This document shows, piece by piece, positions 55,999-64,000 of a DNA stretch of 64,000 bases (within the stretch, counting starts at the first letter, position 1; every line of letters begins with the position of its first letter). This DNA comes from Sphingobacterium sp. ML3W (GTDB lineage Bacteria; Bacteroidota; Bacteroidia; Sphingobacteriales; Sphingobacteriaceae), in NCBI RefSeq assembly GCF_029542085.1, contig NZ_CP107036.1, positions 1,798,001 through 1,862,000 on the forward strand, read 5' to 3'. A program made the position numbers and the translations under genes. The notes under the pieces are model-generated. The model worked only from the letters and a program-made list of their open reading frames with translations, was not told the origin of the DNA and did not search any database.

Positions 55999-56826
55999 AT
56001 GACGAGTAGCTTAATATTGAATTTCATCACCTGGGATGTCAATAGCGACATCTTTACCATACCGATCATCAATCACCCTGTCCGTTGGTACGGCATATTT
56101 TGGCTATTTGGAATTACCCTATGCTACAGACTGTTATGGACAATGTTTAAAAAGGAAGGCCGAGCTGTCGAATTTTTAGATCAGCTTAGTATCTATGTTG
56201 TCCTGGGCACAATTATAGGCGCACGTTTGGGGCATGTCTTATTTTATGATCCCTCGTATTATTTCAACAATCCGCTAAAGATCTTCGCTATATGGGAAGG
56301 AGGTCTTGCTAGTCATGGTGGTGGCATTGGTATTTTGGTCGCTATTTTCTTGTTCGCGAAGAAGCAGAAACTTCCCTTCCTTTGGGTCGCAGATCGAATC
56401 GCATTGGTGGTCCCTATTGCAGGAGCGTGTATCCGCCTGGGTAATCTAATGAATTCGGAGATGATCGGTACACCAACAAACATGCCCTGGGCTTTTGTCT
56501 TTACTTCTATTGATCAAATACCACGACATCCGGCTCAGTTATATGAAGCGTTGTTTTGTATCATACTATTCCTGTTACTGCGTTATCTCTGGACAAAACC
56601 AATCCTAAAAAACAACATTGGAAATTGCTTTGCTTTATTGTTGATCCTGTTGTTCTCTTTTCGATTTTTAGATGAGTTTCTAAAACTCAATCAGAAAGAC
56701 TTTGAGAATTCATTGTTCATTAATATGGGACAGCTACTGAGTATCCCATTTATACTTATCGGATCTGTCTTACTTTTCATCAACAGTAGGAGAAAAACAC
56801 AACAGCTGTTGCAAACCAAAAGTTAG
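55999..56826 (+). CDS. lgt: Prolipoprotein diacylglyceryl transferase
   Basis: Transfers diacylglycerol to the lipobox Cys of prolipoproteins. 275 aa, seven helices. HPVRWYGIFW near the N-terminus, essential His106 in GGLASHGGGIG, and the Lgt signature GACIRLGNLMNSEMIG with Arg146 (E. coli Arg143). Length is typical. It stands alone, not with thyA or other usual neighbours. The genome may carry a second copy. Confidence 0.95.
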   Translation: MTSSLILNFITWDVNSDIFTIPIINHPVRWYGIFWLFGITLCYRLLWTMFKKEGRAVEFLDQLSIYVVLGTIIGARLGHVLFYDPSYYFNNPLKIFAIWEGGLASHGGGIGILVAIFLFAKKQKLPFLWVADRIALVVPIAGACIRLGNLMNSEMIGTPTNMPWAFVFTSIDQIPRHPAQLYEALFCIILFLLLRYLWTKPILKNNIGNCFALLLILLFSFRFLDEFLKLNQKDFENSLFINMGQLLSIPFILIGSVLLFINSRRKTQQLLQTKS

Positions 56827-56859
56827 TCAAGCAGGAATCGATTGTATTATTTTAATGCA

Positions 56860-57522
56860 CTATTTGAGAATACCAGACTGAAAGGCAACTTTAACAAGTT
56901 CTGCCGTATTTTTCACATTCATTTTTTCGATCAAACTTTGTCGATGGCCCTCTATTGTGCGTTTGCTCAAAAAGATTTTGTCGGCAATCTCCATATTCGT
57001 AAAACCGTCCGCGATCAACTTCAGTACTTCCAGTTCGCGTTCACTGATATCAAAGTCTGGTAGCGAACGGTTTGGTAAATCCGTGTAATTTTCACCAGAA
57101 ATCACCTGATCAAGCAGCGCCATACTGATTTCTTCACTTATATATTTACCACCATTAGCCACATGGTTGAGTCCAAAAAGAAGTTCGTTATAATCCACAT
57201 TTTTAAGCAGATAGCCCGAAAGGCCATGCTCAAATCCTTCAACAACATAATGAATCTGATTCAACATCGAGAGGATAACAACCTTAATGGACGGATACTT
57301 CGCTTTGATCACACGCAATAGCTCCATACCATCCATATGATCCATACTGATATCCGTTAAGATAATATCGGGCAATAATTCGTTGCTCAGGAGTTGTAGC
57401 GCCTCATTGCCATCCGAAGCCTCTCCAATGACAACAAAATCCTCCTGAGACTCCAATAACAATTTAATACCATTACGTACGACCATATGATCTTCAACCA
57501 ACAGTATCTTAACCTTACTCAT
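56860..57522 (-). CDS. NarL/FixJ-family response regulator (copy 2)
   Basis: 220 aa from ATG 57522 (the earlier codon is TTG). Receiver with Asp57 (DIILTDISM) and C-terminal LuxR-type HTH (SERELEVLKLIADGFTNMEIADKIFLSKRTIEGHR). Very similar along its whole length to the regulator at 9354-10016, so a recent duplication or conserved paralogue. Divergent from the multi-PAS kinase, its probable partner. Confidence 0.93.
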   Translation of the reverse strand: MSKVKILLVEDHMVVRNGIKLLLESQEDFVVIGEASDGNEALQLLSNELLPDIILTDISMDHMDGMELLRVIKAKYPSIKVVILSMLNQIHYVVEGFEHGLSGYLLKNVDYNELLFGLNHVANGGKYISEEISMALLDQVISGENYTDLPNRSLPDFDISERELEVLKLIADGFTNMEIADKIFLSKRTIEGHRQSLIEKMNVKNTAELVKVAFQSGILK

Positions 57523-57565
57523 CTTTTGCAATATTTAATAAAAATTATCTTTCTTCTTCATCCGA

Positions 57566-57580
57566 ATAGTATGCTACTAT
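57566..57580. promoter_or_regulatory. Short inverted repeat between regulator and kinase genes
   Basis: ATAGTA-TGC-TACTAT in the divergent spacer, 44 bases from the regulator start. It shares the TACTA half-site with the repeat near the paralogous regulator (10825-10846). Confidence 0.35.
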
Positions 57581-57801
57581 GGAGTTTAGTTGCATTTTTT
57601 TACCTTGGAAAGATCAGGAAACCTCTTGTACCTCCAGCTACCCACCTGCCTTCTTTCCAAACCGGTACATACTGATAAAGATACAAAATTCTCAGCAAGA
57701 AGCCTCTGTTCGGTTTAAATTTTAAGGAAAGCATAAGTAGGATCTGGAAAGGGAACAATATTTGTTTTAAACTAAATAGCATTTTATTTTTTTGAAACTT
57801 T

Positions 57802-59874
57802 ATGATCCGTTCCGACAAAGATATTTTAACCATACTCAGAACCGCATCGGTGGCCTGCGCGATTTATGATAGCCCTGAGCTGCATATATCCTATGCCAGC
57901 GCAAGAATGCTCCAGCTATGGAATTGTGATGAAACTGTCCTTGGACAGCGTCTGGAAGATCGTATTCAACAGGATGATCTCCTAGCTACTGTCTCCAAAT
58001 TAAAACAGGTATGGTTTAGCCAGAAAAGCCTACTAGAGGAAAATATATCAATCAGGATTGATTTGGAAGGGCAATCCGATAGCTATAACTGCAGCATGAA
58101 ATACCAGCCCCTTTTCAATGCAACAGGAGAAGTGTATGGCATCTACCAGGAAATAAACATTATTCCCGACCATATTTCGATCGTACAGCAGTCGGATGAA
58201 AAGAATAGCATTGAGCAAAAACTTCTTGAAGATCTACTGACTCCAAAATACAGTCTGGAAGGCAACATTCATGCAGTCACCAGTTTAAATAAATATCCAT
58301 TACCGGGCAGGGAATCCAAAAATTTAAACCAAAAGCTAAAAGTTGCACTAAAAAAAATTATCGAAAGCGAAGAACATTATCATTTTGCGCTACAATCTGC
58401 CGAAATGGGAACCTGGAATCTAAACTGCAAGAGCTACATTGTACACTGGGATGAACGTACACGTGAGCTCTTTGGCTTTGCCAAGGGTGAGACTGTTCCT
58501 TATAGCGAGGTTTTACGCTATATACACCCCGAAGATAGAAACAGAATAGATCGGGAAGTTAAAAAATCATTGAGTTATCAAAATAAGGGTGTTTATGATG
58601 TACAGTTTCGTACCATTGGTGCCGAGGATCAAAAATTACGCTGGCTACATTGCAAGGGAAAAATGTATTTTGATCAGGACCAACAGCCGGAATGGTTTGC
58701 TGGCACCACCCTGGATATTACACAACAGCATGCAGAGCGTGAACAACTGGAGGCGATCAACAATCTAGTCGCAAAGAAAGATCAAGAGTTTAGAATGATC
58801 GTGGAGGCTGCAGGAATTGGCATCTTTTCCATTGATCTGGAATCAAGGAAAATGGAACTCAATGATCAATGTCGCGAGCTTTTTGGCTTTGATCACCATC
58901 GGGAAATACAGGAAGTGGATTTCTTCACCCAGATCCTACCGCAATACCGAGACAACGTACGTCGTGTCTTTCAGGAAGTTGTATCCAAGCAGTCCCCCTT
59001 TGACTGTCAATGTGAAATAGAAGATAAAAAAACAGGCAAAATAAAATGGCTTCGATCTGTTGGTGGAGGGCAATTATCGGCTGATTCAAACCGACAAATC
59101 ATATACGGTGCGATATTCGATACCACTAACGACAAAGAAGAGGAAAGAAAAAAACTGGACTTTATCAGTATCGCAAGCCATGAATTGAAGACTCCTTTGA
59201 CTTCGCTGATTGCCTATATACAACTGTTACTTGCAAGGGAGCAGACACTCAGTTCGGAAAAACGGCTACAATATCTCCATCAGTCAAATGAGCAGGCTAC
59301 ACGCATGCGTGGATTAATCGAGGGTTTCCTGAATGTATCTCAGCTCAATGAGGGAAAATTATTGCTTCACAAAAATACATTTCGCATCTGCACACTGATA
59401 GATTACATCCGTAACATCTATTCACTAAAACCCATCAAGCATCTTATTCACTATACCGGAGCAACCCATTCCAGACAGGAAATTGTTGCTGATCGTGATA
59501 AGATCGAACAGGTGATCATTAATTTCATCGATAACGCCATTAAATACGCTCCGACCAATTCAACCATTATCATGGATGTCCTGGTGGATGATGATTATTT
59601 CAGTGTAAAAGTCAGCGACCAAGGAAGAGGCATCAGTGACAAGCACCAAAAGCAGATTTTTAATAAATTCTATCGGGTGAATGATTCAACAGACAGTTAC
59701 GCCTCTGGATTCGGCATCGGATTGTTTATCTGTCGTGAAATTATCCAAAAACATCAGGGAGAAATTGGTGTGGACAGCACACTCGGTGAAGGTTCGACAT
59801 TCTGGTTTAAGGTCCCTATCCATTGTCAGGAATTACCTGTAACTACAGCGCATAAAGCCTCTAAACAGGATTGA
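57802..59874 (+). CDS. Cytoplasmic multi-PAS sensor histidine kinase
   Basis: 690 aa without membrane segments. PAS domains at about 10-120, 192-310 and 329-445 (the second and third with GTWNL/GIFSID openings and PAC segments such as GTTLDITQQHAER). HisKA with His460 in ASHELKTPLTSL, and HATPase with NFIDNAIKYAP, DQGRGIS and GFGIGLFICREI. Probably senses a soluble or redox signal and phosphorylates the divergent NarL-type regulator; the pairing is inferred from position. Single transcription unit. Confidence 0.92.
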   Translation: MIRSDKDILTILRTASVACAIYDSPELHISYASARMLQLWNCDETVLGQRLEDRIQQDDLLATVSKLKQVWFSQKSLLEENISIRIDLEGQSDSYNCSMKYQPLFNATGEVYGIYQEINIIPDHISIVQQSDEKNSIEQKLLEDLLTPKYSLEGNIHAVTSLNKYPLPGRESKNLNQKLKVALKKIIESEEHYHFALQSAEMGTWNLNCKSYIVHWDERTRELFGFAKGETVPYSEVLRYIHPEDRNRIDREVKKSLSYQNKGVYDVQFRTIGAEDQKLRWLHCKGKMYFDQDQQPEWFAGTTLDITQQHAEREQLEAINNLVAKKDQEFRMIVEAAGIGIFSIDLESRKMELNDQCRELFGFDHHREIQEVDFFTQILPQYRDNVRRVFQEVVSKQSPFDCQCEIEDKKTGKIKWLRSVGGGQLSADSNRQIIYGAIFDTTNDKEEERKKLDFISIASHELKTPLTSLIAYIQLLLAREQTLSSEKRLQYLHQSNEQATRMRGLIEGFLNVSQLNEGKLLLHKNTFRICTLIDYIRNIYSLKPIKHLIHYTGATHSRQEIVADRDKIEQVIINFIDNAIKYAPTNSTIIMDVLVDDDYFSVKVSDQGRGISDKHQKQIFNKFYRVNDSTDSYASGFGIGLFICREIIQKHQGEIGVDSTLGEGSTFWFKVPIHCQELPVTTAHKASKQD

Positions 59875-60064
59875 TTAATGCTTTGCTTGCACCGAGGAAG
59901 ACCATATTTCTTTCTGAGAGCTTGATTCGCTATCACCAGCAGGAATCAGCTGTAGCGTATAAAATGTACGAGCAGGATTGATAAAGGCTACGCTTCTGCT
60001 TGCACTGTGCGGGGATCGTGGATCTTAAAAAAAACAACAGTAGTAATACATTATTACCGAAAAG

Positions 60065-60099
60065 AGCAACAACTGTACGTCAATTGTACAGCTGTTGCT
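60065..60099. terminator. Hairpin between the convergent kinase and phytase genes
   Basis: 14-base arms AGCAACAACTGTAC (60065-60078) and GTACAGCTGTTGCT (60086-60099) with one mismatch and a 7-base loop. T-rich sequence follows weakly, so termination of either transcript is plausible. Confidence 0.55.
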
Positions 60100-60126
60100 T
60101 CATACTTTATCAGTCTTCTCTAAAGA

Positions 60127-61206
60127 CTATTTCTTTTTTAGCTCCTGCCCCGCGATATCTTCCCAACGGTAATAGTGAAAAGTCTTATCATCACTCATGG
60201 CAACAAATAAACCATGCTGAAATGTATCGTTTAGACGGGAAGAAACGACATCCGAACCATCACTTTGCATAGCCATAACAGGCACCGTTTTCAAATGAGT
60301 ATGTTCAAATGGGTTTGCCTTTGTACCCTCACGGCTAAAAACCTGAAAGCGGTTAGCTCCCTGATCGGACACCAAAATATAGCCCGTACTATCCGTCAAT
60401 TTATAAATCGAAATACCTTCATGGTCTTCTTTGAAACCTTCGGTCGCAAACAAAGCCAACTGTTGATTTCCCTTCGCAGGATCTGCATAATACTGCTTCA
60501 CCCCCACTTGTTCATCCGAGTAGTAGATATAGCCCAGTTCATTGTCTATAGCGATAGCTTCAATTTCTTTCTTTCCACTGAATGAACCAAACTTACGGAC
60601 TAAGGTGGCCTTCACAGCACCGGCACCATTATCCGTCAAGAGATATTGGCCCAAGTAACCCTCTTTGGGACCATTTTTTCTTCCCACAATGGCATAGATT
60701 TCCCCTTTCGGTGAGGTATAAAGTGCTATTCCCATCAGATCCCTGAAATCAGGTTCGGTCTCCCCTACAAACATATCCAATCCACCCTGATCGATTGGTT
60801 TCATATCTGGCAGTGAGAATACGCGTAGTTTATGTGTCATACGTTCTGTTGTCACAGCGATATCGACAGATTTCCCTCCGATGATCAAACCATAGGCGAT
60901 ATCCACATTATTTGGGCGTTTCAAATTTGAGACTACCTTATCTTTGACAATTTTACCTTGTAAATCGTACACAAATAAAGCGCCATCCGCATCTTTGTCC
61001 GTTGCGATGACCAGACTTTTGCTGGGATCGGTTTTATTGACCCAGATCGCAGGATCATCGGAATCATAACGTACTGCATCAGTAACAAAAACAGGTTTAA
61101 TGGAATCCGTTGCGGGCGTATTCGTTTTTGGGTTATTACAGGAGACTTGCAGTAATGTCGATGCTGTCAAGCCAAAAAACAGTATTGTTTTTAAAGTTGT
61201 TTTCAT
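60127..61206 (-). CDS. Beta-propeller phytase lipoprotein
   Basis: 359 aa. Lipoprotein signal (ending LLQVSC, Cys at residue 23), then a six-bladed propeller of the Bacillus-type 3-phytase family: DSDDPAIWVNKTDPSKSLVI, ATDKDADGALFVYDLQGK, RPNNVDIAYG, EADDEG-equivalent TEPDFRDLMGIAL, and EDHEGISIYKL, which supply the acidic calcium ligands. It removes phosphate from phytate at the cell envelope. Last gene of a TonB receptor/beta-helix/phytase operon, 10 bases after the preceding gene. Confidence 0.92.
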   Translation of the reverse strand: MKTTLKTILFFGLTASTLLQVSCNNPKTNTPATDSIKPVFVTDAVRYDSDDPAIWVNKTDPSKSLVIATDKDADGALFVYDLQGKIVKDKVVSNLKRPNNVDIAYGLIIGGKSVDIAVTTERMTHKLRVFSLPDMKPIDQGGLDMFVGETEPDFRDLMGIALYTSPKGEIYAIVGRKNGPKEGYLGQYLLTDNGAGAVKATLVRKFGSFSGKKEIEAIAIDNELGYIYYSDEQVGVKQYYADPAKGNQQLALFATEGFKEDHEGISIYKLTDSTGYILVSDQGANRFQVFSREGTKANPFEHTHLKTVPVMAMQSDGSDVVSSRLNDTFQHGLFVAMSDDKTFHYYRWEDIAGQELKKK

Positions 61207-61216
61207 GTTGAATTAA

Positions 61217-62479
61217 TTAAAATTTGGCACCAAAAGCACCAACATAAGTTGCAGGTTGTGGAGAGCTGTAGGATAAACCATTTGATAGTGTCAATCCGTC
61301 TATAAAATGTGGTTTGAATGCTAACGTACCAGCTTTCAAAGCGGGTGAATTTCCTTGTAGGTGGAAATCCCAGGCTGCATTAAATACATAGTTATCACCG
61401 GGAGTTTCTAATGGATAGTTCACAAATTTAGGGTTGTTCTCCCCTGCCAATTTGCCCCTGACATCATTGGTACCTTCAACGATATCATTCTTTCCGACCT
61501 GAAATTGATCCACCGTCAATTGATCATAACCATAATACCAATTGTTGCTTGATACCGAGCGCTTATCTTCGGGCTTCTTGGGGTCGCGTTTAACCCCAAA
61601 TCGCGTATTGGCGAACAGATTATTGTAAACTTCCGCTTTAACAGATGCCTCCAACCAAACCGAACCACCTTTTGCTGTCGGCCGACGCCAGCCCGTATTC
61701 AGCATGGTATTGTTGTAAACGATGATATGTGCCTGTGGTATTCTGTCTCCTGAATTGGATAGCTTTAAGGCATTGGTATTGACGCTGTAGACCAAATTGT
61801 AGGCGACATCAGCGAGACAACCCGATTTAAAGTTCATGGCTTCACCTCCAGTGACGCCATTCGAGAAGAAGCGATTGTTAGCGAAGATAATTTTACCACC
61901 TTCAATATAGGTGCAATCTTCATGAAAATGACTGATTGTACTATTTTGAACAATCAGTTTCCCATCAATATTGGAAAACCATAATGCTGGTAACGCTTCA
62001 CCAGCTGTCTTTTTATATAATCCCATTTTGACAGACATTGAAGCATCTGAAGTAATTGCTCCCCCATATTCGATAATTGTATGGTCTAAAACTAACTCCT
62101 GACAACTAGGTGCCGCTAAAATACCACCCCAAAGCTTTCCAAATTCATTGGTTTTAGATTTGTATTTATCTTCTACGGTAAATTTCACCGGATTTTCAGC
62201 TGTACCTAGCGCATATAGATTTCCCAACACCACGATTTCAGCTTTACCAACAGAGTCCATTAACACCGTCACGCCCTCCTCAATGGTCAATGTTTTTCCT
62301 TCGGGAATAATAATATCACCTTTAATATGCTGGATACTCCCCTTACTCCAAACGCCGGAAACTTCACCAATAGCACTACCATTGGCATCAGAAGTATCCA
62401 CGTCAATATTTGCCTTTTCACAGCCCGCTAACAATGCGATTGAAAGAGCTGTAAACAATAAAATAATGTTATTTTTCAT
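61217..62479 (-). CDS. Right-handed beta-helix lipoprotein
   Basis: 420 aa. Lipobox LALLAGCEKAN (Cys20). Repeating strand motifs (IIPEGKTLTIEEGVTVLMD, AEIVVLGNLYALGTAENPVKF, HTIIEYGG, KLIVQNSTISHFHEDCTYIEGG, ANNRFFSNGVTGGEAMN) describe a parallel beta-helix of the pectate-lyase-like superfamily. Catalytic residues are not evident, so it may bind rather than cleave. Between a TonB receptor and a phytase, it may serve as a surface receptor or partner, by analogy with SusD. Function unproven. Confidence 0.75.
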   Translation of the reverse strand: MKNNIILLFTALSIALLAGCEKANIDVDTSDANGSAIGEVSGVWSKGSIQHIKGDIIIPEGKTLTIEEGVTVLMDSVGKAEIVVLGNLYALGTAENPVKFTVEDKYKSKTNEFGKLWGGILAAPSCQELVLDHTIIEYGGAITSDASMSVKMGLYKKTAGEALPALWFSNIDGKLIVQNSTISHFHEDCTYIEGGKIIFANNRFFSNGVTGGEAMNFKSGCLADVAYNLVYSVNTNALKLSNSGDRIPQAHIIVYNNTMLNTGWRRPTAKGGSVWLEASVKAEVYNNLFANTRFGVKRDPKKPEDKRSVSSNNWYYGYDQLTVDQFQVGKNDIVEGTNDVRGKLAGENNPKFVNYPLETPGDNYVFNAAWDFHLQGNSPALKAGTLAFKPHFIDGLTLSNGLSYSSPQPATYVGAFGAKF

Positions 62480-62545
62480 CTGTATATTTCATTATGAGCA
62501 TGTGCTCGATTTATTTAATTATAATATGCTAAATGCTTCACAAAC

Positions 62546-64000
62546 CTATTTATTCAGATTATAGCGTAGACCTAGGATATAATTCTGGCCATATAAATCC
62601 TTCCGAATAAGCGTATTACCCCCCTGTACGAGCTTTTCCTTAATCTTATCATTCTCAGGATTTGTCCCCTTCACATACAGTTCCATAGGTGTATTTAATA
62701 TATTATTGGCTTTGGCGAAAATTGCCCATCCTGCACGGAATTTCTTTTCCACAGAAGCATCAAGTTGAATAAATCCCTTTTGCCATAAATCATTATTCAA
62801 AAACTGGGAAACGGTATTGATCCGAGATCCGGTATAAGATCCAGCCAATTGTCCTTCCCAACCTTTGTTAGCATCTTTGTATAACAAGGATAAATTAGCT
62901 ATATGTGCTGCTTGCCCATAAAGAGGGCGAGTTTGATCCAAAAAGATAGGATCAGGATCCTGTGTAACTTCGTTCGTCTTACGGGTCATTTTAGTAGTCG
63001 TGATACGCGAATGCGTGTAAGTATAATTTGCCTTAACACCAAATTTTTGGATATACTTAATATAATCAACCTCTAAGCCGAAGTTTTTAGCAGTTCCAAA
63101 ATTTCCAGGTGTATAGTATACGTCCTGCCTGCGTACCTCATCAGGCTGAAAAGTGTACTCGATAGGGTTTTTAATCTTTTTATAAAACATACCCACAAGA
63201 AATTGTGATGACGCTTCTGGGAATAATTCGTAACGTAAATCAAAATTATCGGCCAACGCGTGTTTCAAATCTGGATTTCCTCGTTCCATAAATTCCTCAT
63301 TGACAACACTAGATGGAACAATTTCGTAAAAACCAGGGCGGTTTAATGCCCGATAGTAAGCTGCATGAAGTTGTTGCTTTTTGTCCAAATGATATTTAAT
63401 CGTTAAACTCGGCAACCATTCTGTATAAATCTGGGATCCCTTAGGTCTCTTTTCTCCAGCAGGGAATAATAATTTATACCCTTGATTCGTATGTTCCATA
63501 CGTATACCTCCGATCATTTGAAGCTTGTCATTCTCATAGTTGAACATACCGTAAACCGCCGTCGTTTTTTCATCAGCATCGTAGGTCAATGCATTAGCAA
63601 CAGCACCAGTAGCGTTACTGACTGTCAATTGGAGATCCGTATATTTCTGAAAATCAACCCCATATTTATATTTTGCCTCATCAGAGATCGGAGAAAGGTT
63701 ATAATTATTATAGAAGCTGCTCCGTTGTTTGTCACGATATAAACCACCAGTGGAAATCTCCAGTTTGTTTTCTGCCATCGGAACTTTATAAGCGAGGTCC
63801 CAATAACCGGCTCGATCCTCATCGGTATTACGCTCCCAACGGTAAGTCACTGGCGACTTGTTTACGAGAGAAGTCCGTCTACGTTCGAAGTTCTCTTCTA
63901 CTCCATCTAAGCTAATTGTCGTGTTCTGCGGCAACTCATTGCGCGCCGAAGATAAGACACCCGACCAGCGAAAATTCAAACGATTATCCAAAAAATGATG
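62546..64000 (-). CDS. TonB-dependent receptor, C-terminal part (5' end beyond the window)
   Basis: About 485 codons of beta-barrel open through the right edge, so the plug and signal peptide lie outside. The first Met-coded position visible (63991) is a TTG inside the frame, not a true start. Barrel features include paired aromatic strands and the terminal segment YILGLRYNLNK. It resembles outer-membrane receptors of the non-SusC type (LPSLTIKYHLDKKQQLHAAY, LNRPGFYEIVPSS). It is the first gene seen of the phytase operon, 66 bases before the beta-helix gene; the probable ligand is phytate or another phosphorylated compound, by inference. Confidence 0.88.
   Translation of the reverse strand, partial: HHFLDNRLNFRWSGVLSSARNELPQNTTISLDGVEENFERRRTSLVNKSPVTYRWERNTDEDRAGYWDLAYKVPMAENKLEISTGGLYRDKQRSSFYNNYNLSPISDEAKYKYGVDFQKYTDLQLTVSNATGAVANALTYDADEKTTAVYGMFNYENDKLQMIGGIRMEHTNQGYKLLFPAGEKRPKGSQIYTEWLPSLTIKYHLDKKQQLHAAYYRALNRPGFYEIVPSSVVNEEFMERGNPDLKHALADNFDLRYELFPEASSQFLVGMFYKKIKNPIEYTFQPDEVRRQDVYYTPGNFGTAKNFGLEVDYIKYIQKFGVKANYTYTHSRITTTKMTRKTNEVTQDPDPIFLDQTRPLYGQAAHIANLSLLYKDANKGWEGQLAGSYTGSRINTVSQFLNNDLWQKGFIQLDASVEKKFRAGWAIFAKANNILNTPMELYVKGTNPENDKIKEKLVQGGNTLIRKDLYGQNYILGLRYNLNK

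Noticed and set aside
60000..60272. 90-codon plus-strand ORF
   Set aside because: It runs into the phytase gene on the other strand, contains the convergent-gene hairpin, and its peptide has no recognisable character.
1..64000. Genomic island, prophage, transposon or CRISPR
   Set aside because: No integrase, transposase, direct-repeat array, tRNA boundary or obvious shift in base composition was seen.

Overview
The window reads as ordinary chromosome of a Bacteroidota member, most likely a Sphingobacteriaceae species (Sphingobacterium-like). The reasons are a SusC/SusD pair, many secreted glycoside hydrolases, LytTR and NarL two-component systems, a periplasmic-propeller/Y_Y_Y regulator with a LuxR-type output, AT-rich intergenic DNA, and promoters of the Bacteroidota type (TTG about 20 bases before TAnnTTTG). 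No rRNA, tRNA, CRISPR array, transposase or phage gene was seen.

Layout. 1-7.2 kb: small hypotheticals, a DUF2383 four-helix protein, a type IB topoisomerase, a DAO-type flavoenzyme, a hypothetical, and a histidine kinase with a phytochrome-like sensory core that lacks the usual chromophore Cys. 7.2-12.5 kb: a tandem GH43 enzyme, a NarL-type regulator paired with a degenerate NarX-like kinase, an ECF sigma factor and a SIMPL lipoprotein. 12.6-21.3 kb: a siderophore-type TonB receptor with an iron-box-like operator, then a very large alpha-2-macroglobulin with a CxEQ motif. 21.5-29 kb: a lipoprotein, a GH1 beta-glucosidase, three small membrane proteins around a 40-bp palindrome, and several hypotheticals.

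29-38.8 kb is a polysaccharide utilization locus: a divergent propeller/Y_Y_Y/HTH regulator, SusC, SusD and a two-catalytic-domain enzyme (clan GH-A-like barrel plus GH16). GH16 laminarinases suggest a beta-1,3-glucan substrate, and the GH1 enzyme nearby could finish the oligosaccharides. The intergenic space carries three TGACGTA repeats 11 and 44 bp apart. 39-47 kb is housekeeping and transport: threonine aldolase, aquaporin, nitronate monooxygenase, D-lactate dehydrogenase, EamA transporter, HxlR regulator with a divergent MFS exporter, and a membrane protein whose N-terminus resembles the ribosomal L7/L12 C-terminal domain.

47.3-52.7 kb is the imuA-imuB-dnaE2 mutagenesis cassette, whose genes overlap by 1-4 bases and which sits behind a 42-bp palindrome covering the promoter. 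52.8-59.9 kb holds a LytS/LytTR-type pair, lgt, a second NarL-type regulator closely similar to the first, and a divergent multi-PAS kinase. 60.1-64 kb is a probable phytate-scavenging operon on the minus strand: TonB receptor (cut by the window edge), beta-helix lipoprotein and beta-propeller phytase.

No clearly new system stands out. The best leads are the pseudo-kinase/regulator module, the phytochrome-like kinase without its chromophore residues, the GH-A/GH16 fusion with its phased operator repeats, and several strong unexplained palindromes.
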